Source of the DNA: Proteus myxofaciens ATCC 19692
GTDB taxonomy: Bacteria; Pseudomonadota; Gammaproteobacteria; Enterobacterales; Enterobacteriaceae
NCBI RefSeq assembly: GCF_001654855.1
Contig: NZ_LXEN01000098.1
Span: forward strand, 1 to 48,328
Reading direction: 5' to 3'
Length of the DNA: 48,328 nucleotides
Shown one piece after another: positions 36,788-45,468 of the stretch; the first letter of the stretch is position 1; each line of letters opens with the position of its first letter. The position numbers were made by a program, and so were the translations under genes. Below the pieces are notes generated by a model. It was given only the letters and a program-made list of their open reading frames with translations. It did no database searches and was not told the origin of the DNA.

Positions 36788-38140
36788 TTATTGATATTTC
36801 TGTGCCATTTCACGCTTATGCTTGGTTTCAGTCACCATTACAACAAGCAAGAGCACAACAGATAAAGCACTACCGCCGATCATAACCATGAAACCACCGT
36901 TCCAACCGAAGTAGTCAACGGTATAACCAACAACAGCACTTGCAGCAACAGAACCACCAAGGTAACCAAAGAGGCCGGTAAAGCCTGCCGCAGTACCTGC
37001 TGCTTTTTTCGGTGCAAGCTCAAGAGCATGCAGACCAATCAACATAACAGGACCATAAATTAAGAAACCGATAATCAGCATACATGCCATATCGATATTT
37101 GGATTACCTGCTGGATTTAGCCAGAATACGATAGTTGCGATAGTAACTAGTGTCATAAAGAACACACCTGTTGCACCACGGTTACCTCTGAATACTTTGT
37201 CTGACATCCAACCACATAATAATGTGCCTGGAATACCTGCATATTCATATAGGAAGTAAGCCCATGATGATTTATCCATCGCAAAGTGTTTTACTTCACG
37301 TAGATAAGTGGGTGACCAGTCGAGTACGCCATAACGCAATAGGTAAACGAACACGTTAGCAATCGCAATCATCCAAAGAAGTTTGTTAGGGAAAACATAC
37401 TTCATAAAGATTTCTTTTGCAGTCAGCTCTTGTTCATCTGTTGCTTTATAATCTGGTGGATAATCGTTTTTATATTCTTCGATAGGAGGAAGACCACAAG
37501 ATTGCGGTGTATCACGCATTAATGCGAATGCTATCAGTGCAACTAAAATTGCAGCGAAAGCAGGCATATAAAGTGCGGCTTTCCAATCGTTAAACCATGC
37601 CATCCCTAATAAGAACAGTAATGGCGGTAAACCACCACCGACGTTGTGAGCACAGTTCCAAATAGAAACAATACCACCACGTTCTTTTTGTGACCACCAG
37701 TGAACCATGGTACGACCACAAGGAGGCCAACCCATACCTTGGAACCAGCCACACAGGAATAACAGAACGAACATTACCATGATGCTAGATGTTGCCCATG
37801 GCACAAAGCCCATCACTAGCATAACGATAGAAGCGAGGATCAGACCTGCTGGTAAGAAATAGCGAGGATTCGCCCTATCAGAGAATGATCCCATGATAAA
37901 TTTAGAAAAACCATAGGCAATTGAGATCCCTGATAATGCAAAGCCAAGTTCCCCTTTAGAGAACCCTTCTTCAACAAGGTAAGGCATTGCTAGTGCGAAA
38001 TTCTTTCTTACTAAATAATAAGCAGCGTAACCAAAAAAGATCCCCATAAAGATCTGCCAACGTAAGCGGCGATAGACAGGATCTATCTGCTCTTTTGGCA
38101 AACGCGCTTTATGTGGCGCAGGTCTAAACAGACTTAACAT
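36788..38140 (-). CDS. glpT: sn-Glycerol-3-phosphate/phosphate antiporter
   Basis: A 450-residue major facilitator of the organophosphate:phosphate antiporter family with 12 helices. It is close to E. coli GlpT throughout, for example [20 protein letters not shown] and [18 protein letters not shown], with the phosphate-binding arginines in the first and seventh helices conserved (Arg45-type in YLVRKNF). It imports glycerol-3-phosphate and also fosfomycin, so its loss gives fosfomycin resistance in relatives. It is the first gene of glpTQ, divergent from glpABC. Confidence 0.96.
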   Translation of the reverse strand: MLSLFRPAPHKARLPKEQIDPVYRRLRWQIFMGIFFGYAAYYLVRKNFALAMPYLVEEGFSKGELGFALSGISIAYGFSKFIMGSFSDRANPRYFLPAGLILASIVMLVMGFVPWATSSIMVMFVLLFLCGWFQGMGWPPCGRTMVHWWSQKERGGIVSIWNCAHNVGGGLPPLLFLLGMAWFNDWKAALYMPAFAAILVALIAFALMRDTPQSCGLPPIEEYKNDYPPDYKATDEQELTAKEIFMKYVFPNKLLWMIAIANVFVYLLRYGVLDWSPTYLREVKHFAMDKSSWAYFLYEYAGIPGTLLCGWMSDKVFRGNRGATGVFFMTLVTIATIVFWLNPAGNPNIDMACMLIIGFLIYGPVMLIGLHALELAPKKAAGTAAGFTGLFGYLGGSVAASAVVGYTVDYFGWNGGFMVMIGGSALSVVLLLVVMVTETKHKREMAQKYQ

Positions 38141-38212
38141 ATTAGCCTCCGATGGCTTTATTTTAATATGTCTATATTGAATAGTGATAAAACGAACAAT
38201 AAAGTTATCTAA

Positions 38213-38232
38213 AATTTTCTTTATCGAACTTT
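38213..38232. promoter_or_regulatory. GlpR operator
   Basis: AATTTTCTTTATCGAACTTT agrees with the E. coli GlpR consensus WATKTTCGWT/AWCGAAMATW at 18 of 20 positions. It is nearer glpT, whose start is at 38140. Confidence 0.6.
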
Positions 38233-38351
38233 ATAGTAATCGTACTTAACTAAATTTACTGTGAACTAATACTCAGTTGCTGAATAATTTTTCAAGATGG
38301 GTGATTTTGAGTGATATGTTAATTTTTTGAAACGTTTTTTGTTAAATAATT

Positions 38352-38367
38352 TGTGACTTATATCACA
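38352..38367. promoter_or_regulatory. CRP-cAMP site
   Basis: TGTGA-CTTATA-TCACA is a perfect match to both CRP half sites at the standard 6-bp spacing, placed between the divergent glpT and glpA genes. Confidence 0.85.
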
Positions 38368-38518
38368 GTAGTCATTTTTATTTTTCTTTTATGAGCGTAT
38401 ATGTTTCGTTATTGCTCATTATCAAACATTAACCACATTTTTTGTGTATCTTATATCCTATAGTTAATACTAAATAATAAATAAGCATTTGCTGAATGTA
38501 ATGTGAGAGGGCATCGCT

Positions 38519-40177
38519 ATGATGAGCGGTTCACCAGTGATAGAAACAGATGTCATTATTATAGGTGGTGGCGCCACAGGGGCGGGCATGGCAAGAGATT
38601 GTGCTCGTCGCGGATTACGCTGTATCCTATTAGAAAGACACGATATTGCAACCGGTGCAACCGGTAGAAATCATGGGTTGTTACACAGTGGTGCACGATA
38701 TGCAGTGACAGATCCTGAATCAGCAAAAGAGTGTATTGAAGAAAATAAGATCTTAAAACGAGTTGCTCGTCACTGTATCGAAAGAACAGATGGTTTGTTT
38801 ATTACCTTGCCAGATGATTCACTCGAATTTCAACAAACCTTTATTCAATCTTGCCAAATCGCCGGTATTGATGCACAAGCTATTTCACCTGAAGAAGCGC
38901 TACGTTTAGAGCCCGCCGTCAACCCTAATTTAATAGGTGCTGTCAGAGTACCTGATGGTACTGTTGATCCTTTTCGTTTGACTGCGGCTAATATGCTAGA
39001 TGCCCGTGAACATGGTGCGCAAGTGCTTACATATCATGAAGTCATGGGGCTTATTCGCGAAGGGGATCGTGTTAAAGGTGTACGCGTTTATGATCATCAT
39101 GCTCAAAAAATGTATGAAATACGCGCGCAAATTGTTGCAAATGCAGGGGGGATTTGGGGACAAAAAATTGCCGAATATGGCGACTTAAAAGTGCGTATGT
39201 TCCCAGCGAAAGGTGCTTTACTAATTTTAGGTCATCGTATAAATAATATGGTGATTAACCGTTGCCGTAAACCTGCTGATGCCGATATTCTTGTTCCTGG
39301 TGACACTATCTCATTAATAGGTACAACATCGACACGTGTTCCTTATGATGAAATCGACAATATGTATGTCACACCTGAAGAAGTCGATATTCTTATTCGA
39401 GAAGGCTCAATGTTAGCGCCTAAACTTGCGCAAACACGTATTTTACGCGCTTATGCAGGTGTTCGTCCTTTAGTCGCAAGTGATGACGATCCTTCTGGTC
39501 GTAATGTAAGCCGTGGTATTGTATTGCTCGATCATGCACAACGCGATGGATTAGAAGGATTTATTACGATCACAGGTGGTAAATTAATGACCTACCGCTT
39601 AATGGCGGAATGGGCTACTGATAAAATCTGCGAAAAACTCAATATTTCAGCAAAATGTACAACGGCTGAAGAAGCGCTTCCAGGCTCTCGCCAATCAGCA
39701 GAGCAAGCATTACGCAGTGTTGTGTCATTACCTGCGCCAATTCGTGGTTCTGCGGTATATCGTCATGGCGATTTAGCGAATAAATTACTCAGTAATGAGC
39801 GTATCGATAAAAGTCTTGTTTGTGAATGTGAAGCGGTTACCGCTGGTGAAGTTCGCTATGCCGTTAATTCTTTAACGGTTAATAACTTACTTGATTTACG
39901 TCGCCGTACTCGTGTAGGTATGGGAACTTGCCAAGGTGAGCTGTGTGCTTGTCGCGCTGCGGGTTTACTTAATCGCTTAGAAGTCACCACACCTCATGGC
40001 TCTGAACAACAACTCGCTCATTTTTTAAATGAACGTTGGAAAGGTATTCGTCCTATTGCATGGGGCAATGCATTACGTGAGAGCGAATTTACCAGTTGGG
40101 TTTATCAAGGTTTATGCGGTTTAGATGCTGATATGATTGAAAATACAGCTTCAGCGGAGGCAGATGATGAAATTTGA
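38519..40177 (+). CDS. glpA: Anaerobic glycerol-3-phosphate dehydrogenase subunit A
   Basis: A 552-residue FAD-containing catalytic subunit that oxidises glycerol-3-phosphate to dihydroxyacetone phosphate, passing electrons through GlpB and GlpC to menaquinone. The FAD fold is VIIIGGGATGAGMARDCARRG, and the GRNHGLLHSGARYAV segment is typical. A C-terminal [2Fe-2S]-type (BFD-like) region has CECE, then GTCQGELCACR. Two ATGs are adjacent at 38519 and 38522; GAGAGGG precedes them. The end overlaps glpB. Confidence 0.95.
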   Translation: MMSGSPVIETDVIIIGGGATGAGMARDCARRGLRCILLERHDIATGATGRNHGLLHSGARYAVTDPESAKECIEENKILKRVARHCIERTDGLFITLPDDSLEFQQTFIQSCQIAGIDAQAISPEEALRLEPAVNPNLIGAVRVPDGTVDPFRLTAANMLDAREHGAQVLTYHEVMGLIREGDRVKGVRVYDHHAQKMYEIRAQIVANAGGIWGQKIAEYGDLKVRMFPAKGALLILGHRINNMVINRCRKPADADILVPGDTISLIGTTSTRVPYDEIDNMYVTPEEVDILIREGSMLAPKLAQTRILRAYAGVRPLVASDDDPSGRNVSRGIVLLDHAQRDGLEGFITITGGKLMTYRLMAEWATDKICEKLNISAKCTTAEEALPGSRQSAEQALRSVVSLPAPIRGSAVYRHGDLANKLLSNERIDKSLVCECEAVTAGEVRYAVNSLTVNNLLDLRRRTRVGMGTCQGELCACRAAGLLNRLEVTTPHGSEQQLAHFLNERWKGIRPIAWGNALRESEFTSWVYQGLCGLDADMIENTASAEADDEI

Positions 40178-41474
40178 TGTTGTCATTATAGGAAGTGGTC
40201 TTGCTGGATTAACCGCGGGAATTAGCCTTGCTGAAGCAGGAAAAACGTGTGCCATTATTAGTAATGGACAAAGTGCCTTACATTTTTCATCAGGCTCATT
40301 GGATTTATTAACACATTTACCTGATGGCACAACAGTAACACAACCTAAACAAGCGTTATCAGCACTTGCTAAATTAGCACCGAAACATCCTTATAGCCGT
40401 ATTGGTGAATCAAACGTTTCTCTATTTATTGATAAAGCACAGGCGCTATTAGCGAGTACAAAAGGTCTTGCTTATAAAGGTAATGGCGATGAAAACCATT
40501 ATCGAATTACACCTGTAGGTCGCTCTCGTATGAGTTGGTTAAGTCCTGAAAGAGTACCTACTCATGGTATTGGCAAGACATTACCTTGGAAAAAATTAGC
40601 GGTAGTTGGCATTGAAGGTTTTTTAGATTTTCAGCCTAACTTCGCTGCTGGCACGTTGAATGAACAAGGGCTTGATGCAACCGCGTATCATATCCATTTA
40701 CCTTTATTAGATAGATTACGTGATAACCCAAGTGAATTTAGAGCGGTAAATATCGCCCGTTATTTAGATAAGCCAGAAAATACTCAAGCTTTAGCTGATG
40801 AACTGATTAAGCATATTGATAATGATGCCGAGGCCATTATTTTACCTGCTTGTATCGGTTTAGATGCTGAAGAACCTGTCACATTGCTACAAAAGCTTGT
40901 TGGTAAGCCTATTTGCTTATTGCCGACATTACCGCCTTCGCTATTAGGCATTCGTTTACATCAAGCATTAAAGCTCCGCTTCCAAAATGCAGGTGGTTTA
41001 ATCATGCCGGGTGATCGTGCTGTAAATGTTGAACTTGTAGGTAATAAAGTCGTAGGAATTCATACTCGAAATCACACCGATATTCCAATTCGAAGTGATC
41101 ATGTGATATTAGCAACGGGAAGTTTCTTTAATAATGGTTTAATTGCTGAATTTGACCGTATTTATGAGCCATTAATGGAATTAGATTTACTAGAAACGTT
41201 ACCTCGTAATGAATGGACACAAGAAAATGTTTTTGAGAAACAGCCTTATATGCGATTTGGAGTTGATAGCGATAGTGATTTAAGACCAATGAAATATGGG
41301 CAAGCACTTGAAAATGTCTATGCAATAGGGGCTGTATTAGGTGGATTTGATCCTTTAAACGAAGGTTGTGGTGCGGGTGTTTCAATGATTAGTGCGCTGT
41401 ATGCAGCTCAACACATTTTACAACATGATAAATCACAACAAACCACATCTGAATTTGTGGAGGCAGCACAATGA
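40167..41474 (+). CDS. glpB: Anaerobic glycerol-3-phosphate dehydrogenase subunit B
   Basis: A 435-residue flavoprotein subunit that links GlpA to the membrane-bound GlpC. It begins KFDVVIIGSGLAGLTAGISLAEAG, an FMN/FAD-binding fold, and continues GQSALHFSSGSLDLL as in E. coli GlpB. I favour the second of two adjacent ATGs (40167) because GGAGG at 40156-40160 gives 6-nt spacing. Its start overlaps glpA by 11 bp, and its stop overlaps the glpC start by 4 bp. Confidence 0.94.
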   Translation: MKFDVVIIGSGLAGLTAGISLAEAGKTCAIISNGQSALHFSSGSLDLLTHLPDGTTVTQPKQALSALAKLAPKHPYSRIGESNVSLFIDKAQALLASTKGLAYKGNGDENHYRITPVGRSRMSWLSPERVPTHGIGKTLPWKKLAVVGIEGFLDFQPNFAAGTLNEQGLDATAYHIHLPLLDRLRDNPSEFRAVNIARYLDKPENTQALADELIKHIDNDAEAIILPACIGLDAEEPVTLLQKLVGKPICLLPTLPPSLLGIRLHQALKLRFQNAGGLIMPGDRAVNVELVGNKVVGIHTRNHTDIPIRSDHVILATGSFFNNGLIAEFDRIYEPLMELDLLETLPRNEWTQENVFEKQPYMRFGVDSDSDLRPMKYGQALENVYAIGAVLGGFDPLNEGCGAGVSMISALYAAQHILQHDKSQQTTSEFVEAAQ

Positions 41475-42664
41475 ATTTATCGGATAGCAACTTTGAAAGT
41501 TGTATTAAATGCACAGTATGTACAACCTATTGCCCTGTTGCCAAAGTTAATCCGCTTTATCCTGGTCCTAAACAAGCAGGCCCTGATGGTGAACGCTTAC
41601 GTTTAAAAGATCCGATGCTTTACGATGAAGCATTAAAATATTGTACTAACTGTAAACGTTGTGAAGTAGCATGCCCATCTGATGTGAAAATAGGGGATAT
41701 CATTTCGCGAGCTAAGCTTAATTATAATCCTAAGACACCTAAATTACGTGATGCTATTTTAAGTCATACAGATTTAATGGGTACGCTATCTACACCAATG
41801 GCGCCGATTGTGAATACCATCACAGGGCTTAAACCCGTACGTAAAATTTTAGATAAAACACTCAAAATCGATCATCGCCGTGAATTACCAAAATATTCGT
41901 TTGGTACATTTAGAACATGGATGAAAAAACAAGCACAAGAACAAGCACGTTTTAAAGATCAAATTGCTTTTTTCCATGGGTGTTACGCCAACTATAATCA
42001 CCCTCAATTAGGGAAAGATTTGGTGAAAGTGTTTAATCATATGAATATTGGCGTGCAATTATTAAAACGTGAAAAATGTTGTGGTGTGGCATTAATTGCG
42101 AATGGTTTTGTTAAACAAGCCAAGAAACAGGCAACCGTTAATCTTGAGTCACTCACAGAGAAAATTGTTGAGAATAATATCCCTGTTGTAGCGACATCAT
42201 CGACATGTACTTTTACTATTCGTGATGAATATCCGCATATTCTTGATATTGATACTTCTAAAGTTCGTGAAAATATTGAGTTAGCAACCCGCTATATTTA
42301 TCGTTTACTAGAAGAAGGGCGTGAGTTACCGTTAAAATACACACCACTAAAAGTGGCTTATCACACACCTTGTCATATGGAAAAAATGGGTTGGACTGCT
42401 TATTCCATAGATTTAATCAAACGTATTCCCGGTGTTGAAGTGATTGTTCTTGATTCTCAATGCTGTGGTATTGCAGGAACTTATGGTTTTAAATCTGAGA
42501 ATTACGATGTCGCTCAAGGTATTGGTGCTGGGCTATTTCGCCAAATAGAAGAAAGTGGTTGTGATTTAGTGATTACAGATTGCGAAACCTGTAAATGGCA
42601 AATCGAGATGTCGACATCGAAAAAATGTGAGCATCCAATCAGTTTACTTGCAAGAGCATTATAA
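41471..42664 (+). CDS. glpC: Anaerobic glycerol-3-phosphate dehydrogenase subunit C
   Basis: A 397-residue iron-sulfur subunit that anchors GlpAB to the membrane and passes electrons to menaquinone. Two [4Fe-4S] motifs lie near the N-terminus (CIKCTVCTTYCPV and CTNCKRCEVACPS). Two CCG domains follow, with KCCGVALIANG and QCCGIAGTYGF, as in heterodisulfide-reductase-like subunits. With fumarate reductase in the same window this forms a complete glycerol-3-phosphate to fumarate electron chain. Confidence 0.95.
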   Translation: MNLSDSNFESCIKCTVCTTYCPVAKVNPLYPGPKQAGPDGERLRLKDPMLYDEALKYCTNCKRCEVACPSDVKIGDIISRAKLNYNPKTPKLRDAILSHTDLMGTLSTPMAPIVNTITGLKPVRKILDKTLKIDHRRELPKYSFGTFRTWMKKQAQEQARFKDQIAFFHGCYANYNHPQLGKDLVKVFNHMNIGVQLLKREKCCGVALIANGFVKQAKKQATVNLESLTEKIVENNIPVVATSSTCTFTIRDEYPHILDIDTSKVRENIELATRYIYRLLEEGRELPLKYTPLKVAYHTPCHMEKMGWTAYSIDLIKRIPGVEVIVLDSQCCGIAGTYGFKSENYDVAQGIGAGLFRQIEESGCDLVITDCETCKWQIEMSTSKKCEHPISLLARAL

Positions 42665-42709
42665 AAAGCGTTATAAAAAAGATAATTGATTATTTAGATA
42701 ACAAGCAAT

Positions 42710-42742
42710 AAAGGGAATAAAATCTTATTTTATTCCCTTTTT
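42710..42742 (+). terminator. glpABC terminator
   Basis: A perfect 14-bp stem, AAAGGGAATAAAAT with ATTTTATTCCCTTT, surrounds a 3-nt loop and is followed by TT. It lies 45 bp after glpC. Confidence 0.88.
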
Positions 42743-42762
42743 ATATGAATTCTATAAACAAA

Positions 42763-42784
42763 AACAGGGAGATATCTCCCTGTT
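42763..42784 (-). terminator. gldA terminator
   Basis: A self-complementary AACAGGGAGAT-ATCTCCCTGTT is followed on the minus strand by TTTTGTTTA. It is 33 bp beyond the gldA stop. Confidence 0.8.
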
Positions 42785-42816
42785 AATTAATTATCTTTTT
42801 TAAAAAGATTGAGTAA

Positions 42817-43920
42817 TTAGTAAAGCCACTCTTTACCGAGTTGATCGGCTGTTAAGATAGCTGCAAAAACTCTATCTGAATCAACATGGAAAGGCATATT
42901 ATAGATAGTTTCACCTTCAGCACAGCTTAGCTCTGCTACTTCCATGATTTTTTCTTTTAAATCATCGCCTTCTGCCGTAATGCCTAGCTCTTCTAATGTG
43001 ATAGGAAGACCGACAGTTGCACAGAAGTCAAGACATGTTTCAATTTCTTCTTGAGGGCTATTTTCTAGAATAAGTTGAACAAGTGTACCAAAAGCGACCT
43101 TTTCACCATGATACATACCATGACATTCTTCTAATGCAGTAAAACCATTATGGATAGCGTGAGCAGCCGCTAGACCTGCACTTTCAAAACCAATACCGCT
43201 AAGATAAGTATTAGCCTCGATAATATTTTCAACAGCAGGAGTACAAACACCACGGCTTACTGCTAGTTTGGCTTTGTAACCATCTTCCAACAAGGTTTTA
43301 AAACATAGTTCAGCAAGAGCAAGCGCTGCAAGTGTTGTTTTACCGCCAGCCATTGTCTTTTTCTGTGCACTACTACAAGCTCTAGCTTCAAAATAAGTTG
43401 CTAATGCGTCACCCATACCTGAAACCAGTAAACGAGCAGGTGCTGATGCGATAATATTTGTATCCATCACAACAACATTAGGGTTAGAAGGGTAGAAAAG
43501 GTAGCTATCAAAAGCACCTAACTCAGTATAAATAACAGAAAGTGCGCTGGTTGGTGCATCTGTTGACGCAATAGTTGGTGAGATAATAACAGGTAAGTGA
43601 CATTTATAAGCAACGGCTTTTGCAGTATCTAATGTTTTACCGCCACCAACACCGACAATAACAAGAGAGGCTTGAGATTTGGCAATCTCGATTAAGCGAT
43701 TAATTTCTTTGTGTGTGCATTCGCCATTAAAAGTTTCAAAGTGTCCATTAACATCATACTGCGACATACTATCTTTTACTGTACTACCGACCAATTCCAT
43801 TACAAATTTATCAGCGATAATCAGAGCTCTATCACCGAAAGGTTTTGCGTATTTACCAATATGATAAAGCGCATCAGGACCTTGGATATATTTTGATGGT
43901 GATTGAATTACTTTTAACAT
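42817..43920 (-). CDS. gldA: Glycerol dehydrogenase
   Basis: A 367-residue NAD+-dependent, zinc-containing enzyme that interconverts glycerol and dihydroxyacetone. The nucleotide-binding GVGGGKTLDTAKAVA motif is present. The zinc ligands fit the Asp in SGMGDALATYFEA, His in AAHAIHNGFT and His in MYHGEKVAFG. ATG 43920 follows GGAGT. It is a separate unit that converges on glpABC, adding a second glycerol route to the neighbourhood. A dhaKLM partner is not in the window. Confidence 0.95.
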   Translation of the reverse strand: MLKVIQSPSKYIQGPDALYHIGKYAKPFGDRALIIADKFVMELVGSTVKDSMSQYDVNGHFETFNGECTHKEINRLIEIAKSQASLVIVGVGGGKTLDTAKAVAYKCHLPVIISPTIASTDAPTSALSVIYTELGAFDSYLFYPSNPNVVVMDTNIIASAPARLLVSGMGDALATYFEARACSSAQKKTMAGGKTTLAALALAELCFKTLLEDGYKAKLAVSRGVCTPAVENIIEANTYLSGIGFESAGLAAAHAIHNGFTALEECHGMYHGEKVAFGTLVQLILENSPQEEIETCLDFCATVGLPITLEELGITAEGDDLKEKIMEVAELSCAEGETIYNMPFHVDSDRVFAAILTADQLGKEWLY

Positions 43921-44102
43921 AAAAGACTCCTATTGTTTATTCATGAAACAAACGAAAATCTGTATGTAAGACATTAATGTGTCATTGATATCTTGGATTA
44001 CTATTTACTATTTTAGCATATTTGATAGTGGAAATGTTGACTAAGAACTTGTGCAATATTAAAGAAAAGATAAATAAAAAAGTGACAGGAAAATAATATG
44101 AT

Positions 44103-44130
44103 ATCTCATTCCCAATAGCGGGAATGAGAT
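44103..44130 (-). terminator. yhhQ terminator
   Basis: A stem ATCTCATTCCC with GGGAATGAGAT is followed by AT-rich sequence on the minus strand, 6 bp after the yhhQ stop. A 65-codon frame across it (43982-44179) is therefore not a gene. The rest of 43921-44102 holds nothing I can name. Confidence 0.7.
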
Positions 44131-44135
44131 AAAAT

Positions 44136-44807
44136 TTAACGGATTTCAACGTAGGCTTGTTTTTTATCTTCTTGAGCAAAAAAATAACGCAAAATGAAGT
44201 TTAATAACACCCCATAAGCGGGTAAGAAGAAAAGCATACAAATCGTTAATTTAAACACATAGTCAACTAACGCAATTTCAACCCAATTTTCTGCCATAAA
44301 TGGATCGGTGCTGTGATAAAACGCGATGAAGAAAAATGCGAGTGTATCGAGCAGGTTTCCAAAGAGCATTGCAGCACTTGGTGCTACCCACCATTTTTGT
44401 TGTTGTCTTAATCGATTAAAGACAGAAACATCCATGATTTGACCTAGCACATAAGCCATAAAACTAGCGGTTGCAATTCTTGCCACCATAATATTGAACT
44501 CAGCAAGTGAACCAAAACCTTGCCAACTACCTTGGAAGAATAGCGTTGATATTAGGTAAGAAATTGCGAGTGCCGGTATCATCACAGCAGTTATGATACG
44601 CCTTGCGAGAGGTGCACCATAAATACGAACAGTTAAATCTGTCGCTAAAAAGATAAACGGAAATGTAAATGCGCCCCAAGTGGTATGAAAACCGAAAATG
44701 GAGATAGGTAACTGCACAAGATAATTACTTGATGTAATTATTAAGATATGAAACAACGAAAGCCATAATAGCGCCACTGCTTTCTGGCGGGGTGTAAACG
44801 TAAACAT
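44136..44807 (-). CDS. yhhQ: Queuosine precursor transporter YhhQ
   Basis: A 223-residue inner-membrane protein with about six helices that imports 7-cyano-7-deazaguanine and 7-aminomethyl-7-deazaguanine for tRNA queuosine synthesis. It matches E. coli YhhQ (FTPRQKAVALLWLSLFHI, FLATDLTVRIYG, AEFNIMVARIATASFMAY). ATG 44807 is chosen because AAAGG lies 8 nt upstream and the longer frame (from 44855) would cover the riboswitch. A preQ1-I riboswitch precedes it, which independently supports the assigned substrate. Confidence 0.94.
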   Translation of the reverse strand: MFTFTPRQKAVALLWLSLFHILIITSSNYLVQLPISIFGFHTTWGAFTFPFIFLATDLTVRIYGAPLARRIITAVMIPALAISYLISTLFFQGSWQGFGSLAEFNIMVARIATASFMAYVLGQIMDVSVFNRLRQQQKWWVAPSAAMLFGNLLDTLAFFFIAFYHSTDPFMAENWVEIALVDYVFKLTICMLFFLPAYGVLLNFILRYFFAQEDKKQAYVEIR

Positions 44808-44815
44808 AAATTGTA

Positions 44816-44848
44816 CCTTTTTTAAAGATTGGGGTGAGGGAACCCAAT
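44816..44848 (-). promoter_or_regulatory. PreQ1-I riboswitch upstream of yhhQ
   Basis: Read on the minus strand: stem arm ATTGGG, loop TTCCCTCA, closing arm CCCCAAT, then the A-rich tail CTTTAAAAAAGG. This is the compact H-type pseudoknot plan of preQ1-I aptamers and closely resembles the Thermoanaerobacter example, including the tail ending in AAGG. The AAAGG is also the yhhQ ribosome site, so ligand binding should block translation. Confidence 0.8.
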
Positions 44849-45012
44849 AAAACACGTTATTCTCTCATTGAGAGGATGCGCATCATACGCCTGTTGCGCA
44901 ACAAAAGCAAAGATCAGAAAATCTGTAATTGCAAAGTCATGTGATGTCAATAACAAACACGATATAATAGTGACATTAGTAACAACTTATATGTGAAAAA
45001 TAGATAAACATA

Positions 45013-45279
45013 ATGGTTAATAGAATGAATGCACAATTTGATGATGCAACCGAAACATTAGATACACTAGGCTTACGTTGTCCTGAGCCTGTCATGCTAG
45101 TGCGTAAAACAATAAGAAATATGCAAGCAGGTGAAACACTACTTATTATTGCAGACGATCCAGCAACTGTACGTGATATTCCAGGGTTTTGCCGTTTTAT
45201 GGAGCATGATCTATTGGTACAAGAAACGCAATCTGCGCCTTATCACTATCTTATTCGTAAAAAAGAGAATGGTTTATAA
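45013..45279 (+). CDS. tusA: Sulfur carrier protein TusA
   Basis: An 88-residue cytoplasmic protein that carries persulfide sulfur from IscS towards TusBCD for tRNA 2-thiouridine synthesis. The active Cys is in [16 protein letters not shown]; the rest follows E. coli TusA ([25 protein letters not shown]). If translation starts at the second in-frame ATG (45025) the active residue becomes Cys19, exactly as in E. coli. No ribosome site settles the choice. It is divergent from yhhQ, a synteny shared with E. coli. Confidence 0.93.
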   Translation: MVNRMNAQFDDATETLDTLGLRCPEPVMLVRKTIRNMQAGETLLIIADDPATVRDIPGFCRFMEHDLLVQETQSAPYHYLIRKKENGL

Positions 45280-45409
45280 TTTCTCTATTATTCAACTTCA
45301 ATATTCCTCACTGTTCTTTTTATTCCTTTATTATATATTTTTGTTGAAAAGTATTTTACTGGCAATAAATCAAAATCTTCATAATTAATTTATTGAAATT
45401 AAAACAATA

Positions 45410-45450
45410 AAAACCCCCAAGCTTTGTCTACATTTATGCTTGGGGATTTT
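45410..45450 (-). terminator. zntA terminator
   Basis: AAAATCCCCAAGC pairs with GCTTGGGGGTTTT (minus strand) around a 15-nt loop and runs into TTTTTATTG. It lies 19 bp after the zntA stop. Confidence 0.85.
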
Positions 45451-45468
45451 CTTTAGTTAAAAAATAGA

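Larger units (their letters stand above)
38141..38518. promoter_or_regulatory. glpT/glpA divergent control region
   Basis: A 378-bp region with no gene. It contains a near-consensus GlpR operator (38213-38232), a perfect CRP site (38352-38367) and looser GlpR-like half sites such as ACGAACAAT (38192-38200). This matches the E. coli glpTQ/glpACB arrangement, which is repressed by GlpR and activated by CRP and, for glpA, by FNR. I did not find a clear FNR box. Confidence 0.65.

Noticed and set aside
43982-44179. 65-codon frame between gldA and yhhQ
   Set aside because: It overlaps the end of yhhQ and its terminator hairpin and resembles no protein.
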